Source of the DNA: Callipepla californica brunnescens
Taxonomy: Eukaryota > Chordata > Aves > Galliformes > Odontophoridae
NCBI GenBank assembly: GCA_023055505.1
Contig: JALIRH010000001.1
Span: 91,294,530 to 91,358,529 of the forward strand
Length of the DNA: 64,000 nucleotides
Reading direction: 5' to 3'
The stretch's first letter is position 1. Every line of letters begins with the position of its first letter. The notes below the pieces were generated by a model, which saw only the letters and a program-made list of their open reading frames with translations, had not been told where the DNA came from and did not search any database. Of this stretch, positions 59,131 to 64,000 are shown piece after piece. The translations under genes and the position numbers were made by a program.

Positions 59131-59310
59131 GAGCACTGGCAGAGGTTGCCCAGAGAAGTGGTCGAGTCTCCTTCTCTGGAGGCGTTCAAGACCTGCTTGG
59201 ATGCCTACCTGTGCAACCTGGGCTAGGGAGCTGCTTTGGCAGAGGATTGGACTTCATGATCTCTAGAGGTCCCTTCCAACTCTTACAATTCCATTACTCT
59301 GTGATTCTGT
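59131..59310 (+). mobile_element. CR1 LINE 3' end (plus strand), young copy
   Basis: 'gagcactggcagaggttgc', 'ccttctctggaggcgttc', 'gatgcctacctgtgcaacc', 'ggcagaggattggacttc', ending 'ttacaattccattactctg' and 'tgattctgt' at about 59310. It is the same 3' subtype as the CR1 inserted in mariner at 24959-25237 and aligns with it almost without gaps. Confidence 0.94.
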
Positions 59311-62300
59311 AATTAAAGATATCAAGTCTGGTTGTTGCAGTTAACCTCTGACAAACCTGTTTAGATGAGCACTCTAGAAAAGAAAATCTGTGTTTTCCAC
59401 TAACTACTTTTTGCTTAAAAGAATTTATATTTGCAATAACTAAGAGCAGATTGAACTGGTGATATTCATTTTTATTATTCAGTACAGATATGTTTTCAGC
59501 CCAGGATGAGTGAATGATCATAAATAAGGAGTTTTTTCTATCACCTGATGGCTAAGATGCTATGCAGAAGAGGGGAATACCAGATCCTAGTCCTTGTTCC
59601 AGATACTGGAGGGCATTTTCTATTGTTGTTAGTGTGCAAAAGAGATTTTGTAGAGAAATGAGAAATATAATATCCATTCTCAATTACAAAATATGATAAT
59701 TTCTGGATAAGATGAACAAATTTGTTCTTGCTTTATTGAATGAAACAAAATTGCAAGAGAATAAGGGAACAAATGTCATTGGAAGTGCAACAGTTAATTA
59801 CTTTTTTGTGATGCATAGTTGTATCCTTAGCAATCTATAAATATCAGGATCTCATGATGAAAGCAAAGAAGTTAATTTTGTATATCAGAGTGGCCCTGAA
59901 ATCCAGATTACTCACAAATTCAGTAACACTGAAAGAAGAAAACCTACTAAAGCCTTCAAACACTAACCACAGTGCTGGAAAAGAGTAAGGTCTTGTCAGA
60001 GTCTAAGAAAATTGTGCTATAATTTTATGTATAATTTTATTATAATGTTATAAGGTAATGAACAAAAAGTAATGGAATTTCAACATAAAAAGAGGAATTC
60101 ACAGTGGAATTCTGTAAGTAAATTAATTCTTAGTGGTTAATTTATCACACTATTAACACACCAGTCTTACACCTTTCAATGGTACATAAGAGGTACTTTT
60201 ATGTACCTTGGAGTTTTTTCCACTTACCCTTTGTATTTTAAATGAAATCCAACTTTTTTTTTTTTTTTTTTTTTTGCATGTAGTTGTTTTTATCAATTAT
60301 ATGTATTAATAAAAACTTTTTATGTCTAGTGATTAATCATTCTAAATACTGCAAGAAATGTTATTGATTGAAATGTGAAAATGTTTAGGAAAAGTGTGGA
60401 TTCAGAAAAGTTCCTCTTAAAGCACAAACGATATCCAAATATATCTCATATTCATCCACAAGTTAAGTATGCAAGTAGTGAAAAAGACGAAACTCCTACT
60501 TGGGATATAATTTGCTCTATATACAAAGCATCAATTTTAAGCTAACTAATTGTTCAAGTAAAATGTCTGGACGTTGCTCATCATCACAAAGACATGAAGT
60601 CATAGACCTATAACCAGTTCAGAATAAGGTCCTCCCTGACTATTATGAATACTGAAACTTGCAAAGCCTGGATTTCTCTGATTCTTTCTTCTTGACACAG
60701 TAAGAGAAATAAGTGTTTAATTTAAAGTATATTTCCTAGTTGCTTTCATTATGTGCCTAGCTACACCAGGAAATGGGGAAATAGTCATTCCAAGGCAAAG
60801 ACAAATTCATGGTTGGTTATTATGGCTTCACTAGCTGACAGTACGAAAGGAATAGATTCTACTGTGGAATGAAACTCTACTTTAGAAGAAAAATAATTTA
60901 AAAACTACTTTCCTTAAGCTGTTTTTAATACATCTTTGCACCAAATCTATGAATAACAGGGCAAAATAAAACAAAGAAGACTGATCAAAATTTGTTTTTA
61001 GTGGAAATACCCTCTTCATGAGATGCAGTATCACCATTATTGTTAGGGTTGTCCTGATTGCAATTCTCATATTTATTAATATTTCACACGCTTGTAATAT
61101 GTTTCGTAAATAAAATATACTGTTCATTTCCCGAAGCATGAAATCTTCCATTTGGCATAAAATTTTGTCTCTCTCCTTATGTATATCCTACCCTAAAATT
61201 GTCATTAATCCTAGAACAGCTAGTATTTTACCATTTCTTATTCAGCATTTACTGTATTATGAAAATATAATGAGAAGCTGCTATACCTGTGCCATTAGTA
61301 ATAGAACCTTATATCAGAGCTTTATTCAAATACAAAGCTTTGTGGTGACTTCATTCCTGAGGTTTCCTCACATTTCAATTAAATAGAATATTCTGCTGAT
61401 AATAATATAATATATCCTAATTAGGATGGTGGAAAATGAAACATACTTCTGTTATTTCAAGGATCCAAGTACCTTTTTATTATTCTATAAATACAGTGGG
61501 CACATAACTTAAACAGAATCTGACTGTATAACCAGGATGTGCTAAGCCTTTACATACCACTTTCTGTCTTCAAAGTATTGAGCAAACATTGACTAAGTAC
61601 ACCAGGTATGATGATAAATTTGCATTAAGTGAAGCAATATCTTTTCTGGCAAACTAGGAAGGGTAATTGCAGTGGTATTGTGAGTTAAATATAAGAGCCA
61701 AGAAAGGAGGTTCTAAAATGCAAAATAAAGAAGTTGACTACAGAAGAGTAAAGAAAAACATTTGCAGACAAGAGTACTATATATTCCAGCTAGAGTAGAG
61801 TTTGTGGCTACAGGATAAAAAATGAATGGAGACATAAGTGTGAGGCAAGTAGTTTGTCAAAACAGGAGACGTCCTATTTAAATTTCAGTTCTTCTATTCA
61901 TAGCAAACACTGCTAAACATCTGAGTGCATTAGCTTCAGATTCCTCCATTCTCTGTTTACACTCCTAGCTTCTAATGTATGCTTATTTGTTTTGCTTGTT
62001 TTTATTTGACACACCAAATATCACAGGTCTCGTTGGGAAAATCTTTAATCACAGTTTTTTTACTGCTTCAGATTTACAAACAAAAGTTTTTAAAACAGGG
62101 AGTCCGTGAAAAAAAAAAAAAAAGTATATCATAAAATAGTCTTAAAAAAGACAAGGAAACAAATTAATAAATGTGAAGTCTCCATGCAAGTTGCCATCTC
62201 ATTTCTCAACTATTATGTTATGCTTGCTTTATAAATTAGGATTCTTTTTTCATAATCATGAGTGCGTTTGAAAAATAAATAGAAAAAACATGAGATTCTC

Positions 62301-64000
62301 AGGCTATTATGTCTACAGCTAGGATTTAAAGAAAAATAATACAGGTAACATAGTTTCCCGAAAACATTAGCTTTACTCCTGTACTGGTTTGTTTTTAAGA
62401 TCTTTAAAGTTTATAATGATCTAGCAAAATGTGAAGACTTCGGCTAACATCTGGACAAGCGTATTGATTTTAAAGGACTCCAGTCTACACATAGAAATAG
62501 TAGTATCTTATCCTTTAACTACATGTATATATAATGATATTCCAGTTATTACCGAATATTTTTTCTTGAAAATTATATTTAAAAAAATATTATAGTTAAA
62601 AAAAAATATGAAATAATATCTATGATATTGCACTTCCTAACTACCTCTCCTGGAATACAAAAGAATTGGAACAAGCTGTTATGAATGATTTAGTGATTTC
62701 CCCAGTGTCCAAGTATATTTTTACTTTCAGCTAAGCATTGCAAAAATCTTTTCATTTTTTTTTCTTTGAACTAAGGCACTGGAAATACTGAGGTTTTAGA
62801 GAAAATCACAAATCATAATACAGTCCAGGTTATAAAATTTCTTTGTCCATTCATGTTTAACATTTGGTTCAAGTTCTAGGTCCTGAGATCATCCATGATT
62901 CAATCTGTATGGATGTGCAATGTATATCACGGATACATGTTAAACATCATTTTATTTTTCTAAATATCTATACATGTCAAGTCAGGCAGCTGGTTCTACA
63001 ACCCAGCAGATGGTTGTGGAGTACTTCACAGCAGTTTCTTTGGAACCTCAGGGTGGTGATGTTGGAGCAGACTGGTGAACGTTTGCATTCCACCAGCACT
63101 GGGCAATGTTTTCCTCAGTGGAGCTGAAATTTTTTATTTTGTTTTATAAATCTCCTAATGGATTGGCACTTGCTATTTCAAAACTTGCTCCCCTGCCCTT
63201 ATTCTTCTTGCCAGAGATGGATTAAGCAATCACAGCCACACTTGATTCTATATTTGCTATACGAGCCTGTTCTATGCATAGGACTATTTCATTTGGCATG
63301 TTTTTCACCATGGGCTGTAATTTTTTTACAACTGAAAACAAAAAAGCTTTTGAATCTGAGGAACAGTGCAGGCAATAACTGAATGTGAAAATTTTTGTTT
63401 ACCAGGGAAGCACAAGAGGCAGTTACAGACTATGCTCAAATTCTCTATGGAAATATCAACAAAAGAAGTGTTCTTTTTTTCTTTTCTTTTTTTTTCTTTA
63501 TTATTTTTTAAATACACTCATCTTTTTTGTTTTCCCATGTTAAATACACTAAATGTTCCTGGTAGCACTGCAGTAGCCAACTTTGAAATTTGTCTGAAGC
63601 CTGAAATTTAAATAAATTAATGTAATTTTCAAGTGTATGCAATATATTTTTGAAGATAAATCTTAGCTTGCACAATTTATATCCTATGTCAGATGGGAGG
63701 TAAACCATTAATTCTGAACAATATTACACATATTCACTTCTAGTAAAACCTTTATTTTAACATTAACTGCAGTGAAACATTCCTGTATAATGTGCTTTTA
63801 TTTTCAGCCATTAATTGTAGTAGTATATGGTTATTCAATTTAGCAGCACAGAAGGTAACTACTGTAAACATTACACTCCATTTAAGAAAAGTAAAAACAA
63901 TTCATGGAGTTTCTAGTTCAAGAAATAAAATCATGAGTGGCCAAATGGATCTGCAAACTGAGTCTTTACTATTGGTCATGCTGTGTTAAAAAAAAAAAGA
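59311..64000. other. Unassigned A+T-rich sequence
   Basis: About 4.7 kb with no recognised gene or interspersed repeat. A T22 run is at 60254-60275, and a T-rich tract is at 63472-63510. A short hairpin at 60181-60207 has 9-base arms ('ggtacataa' and 'ttatgtacc'). The longest frames (87-89 codons) show no known motif. Confidence 0.55.
60254..60275. repeat. Poly-T run (22)
   Basis: Twenty-two consecutive T. On the minus strand it would be a poly-A tail, but the adjoining minus-strand sequence resembles no known retroposon. Confidence 0.8.

Overview
This window looks like A+T-rich, non-coding nuclear DNA from a bird, most likely a galliform (chicken, turkey or quail group). The species call is an inference from the repeats. 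They are CR1 non-LTR retrotransposon (LINE) pieces with the avian 3' end, a run of ATTCTATGA/ATTCTGTGA-type units. There are also mariner DNA-transposon copies resembling the chicken family known as Galluhop or Mariner1_GG, and an avian endogenous-retrovirus LTR that begins with a 'cctggtttcag'-type motif and carries 'agatcgttgccgctg' near its end. I found no convincing intact host protein-coding gene, tRNA, rRNA, CRISPR array or bacterial-type operon. The open reading frames are either decayed transposon protein or short chance frames. The window reads as a gene desert or as part of a very long intron.

Layout. 1-2.7 kb holds simple repeats and unassigned sequence. 2.7-3.75 kb has two minus-strand CR1 3' ends. 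4.8-5.04 kb is the 3' part of an LTR. 7.67-9.44 kb is a mariner end followed by a minus-strand CR1 piece that keeps the ORF1 esterase end and the ORF2 endonuclease but has lost reverse transcriptase and 3' end. 9.4-20.8 kb is mostly unassigned, with one decayed plus-strand CR1 (17.04-17.65 kb) and two perfect palindromes (19.79-19.90 kb). 20.8-21.95 kb is the best-preserved CR1. 24.3-25.7 kb has two mariner copies, the second split by a plus-strand CR1. 26.69-27.63 kb is a complete solo-type LTR, abutted by a minus-strand broken remnant of what looks like a secreted glycoprotein (27.64-28.17 kb). 31.3-33.6 kb is a CR1 endonuclease segment on plus joined directly to a CR1 reverse-transcriptase segment on minus. 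35.36-35.76 kb has two more minus-strand CR1 pieces. 39.34-39.45 kb is a mariner end. 40.93-41.5 kb is an old CR1 carrying the 3' tail of another CR1 inside it. 42.2-42.33 kb is a short CR1 end. 42.3-54.7 kb is almost free of recognisable repeats apart from microsatellites. 54.76-55.28 kb is a mariner copy with both ends. 57.6-58.1 and 59.13-59.31 kb are plus-strand CR1 pieces.

No set of genes here works together as a pathway. The functional content is fossil mobile-element protein: CR1 esterase, endonuclease and reverse transcriptase, and mariner transposase. The items most worth a second look are the glycoprotein-like remnant beside the LTR, the inverted CR1 junction, the nested insertions that give a relative order of events, and the palindrome pair. 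I did not find evidence for a novel functional system. Element boundaries are estimated by eye and are usually good to about 10-30 bases.
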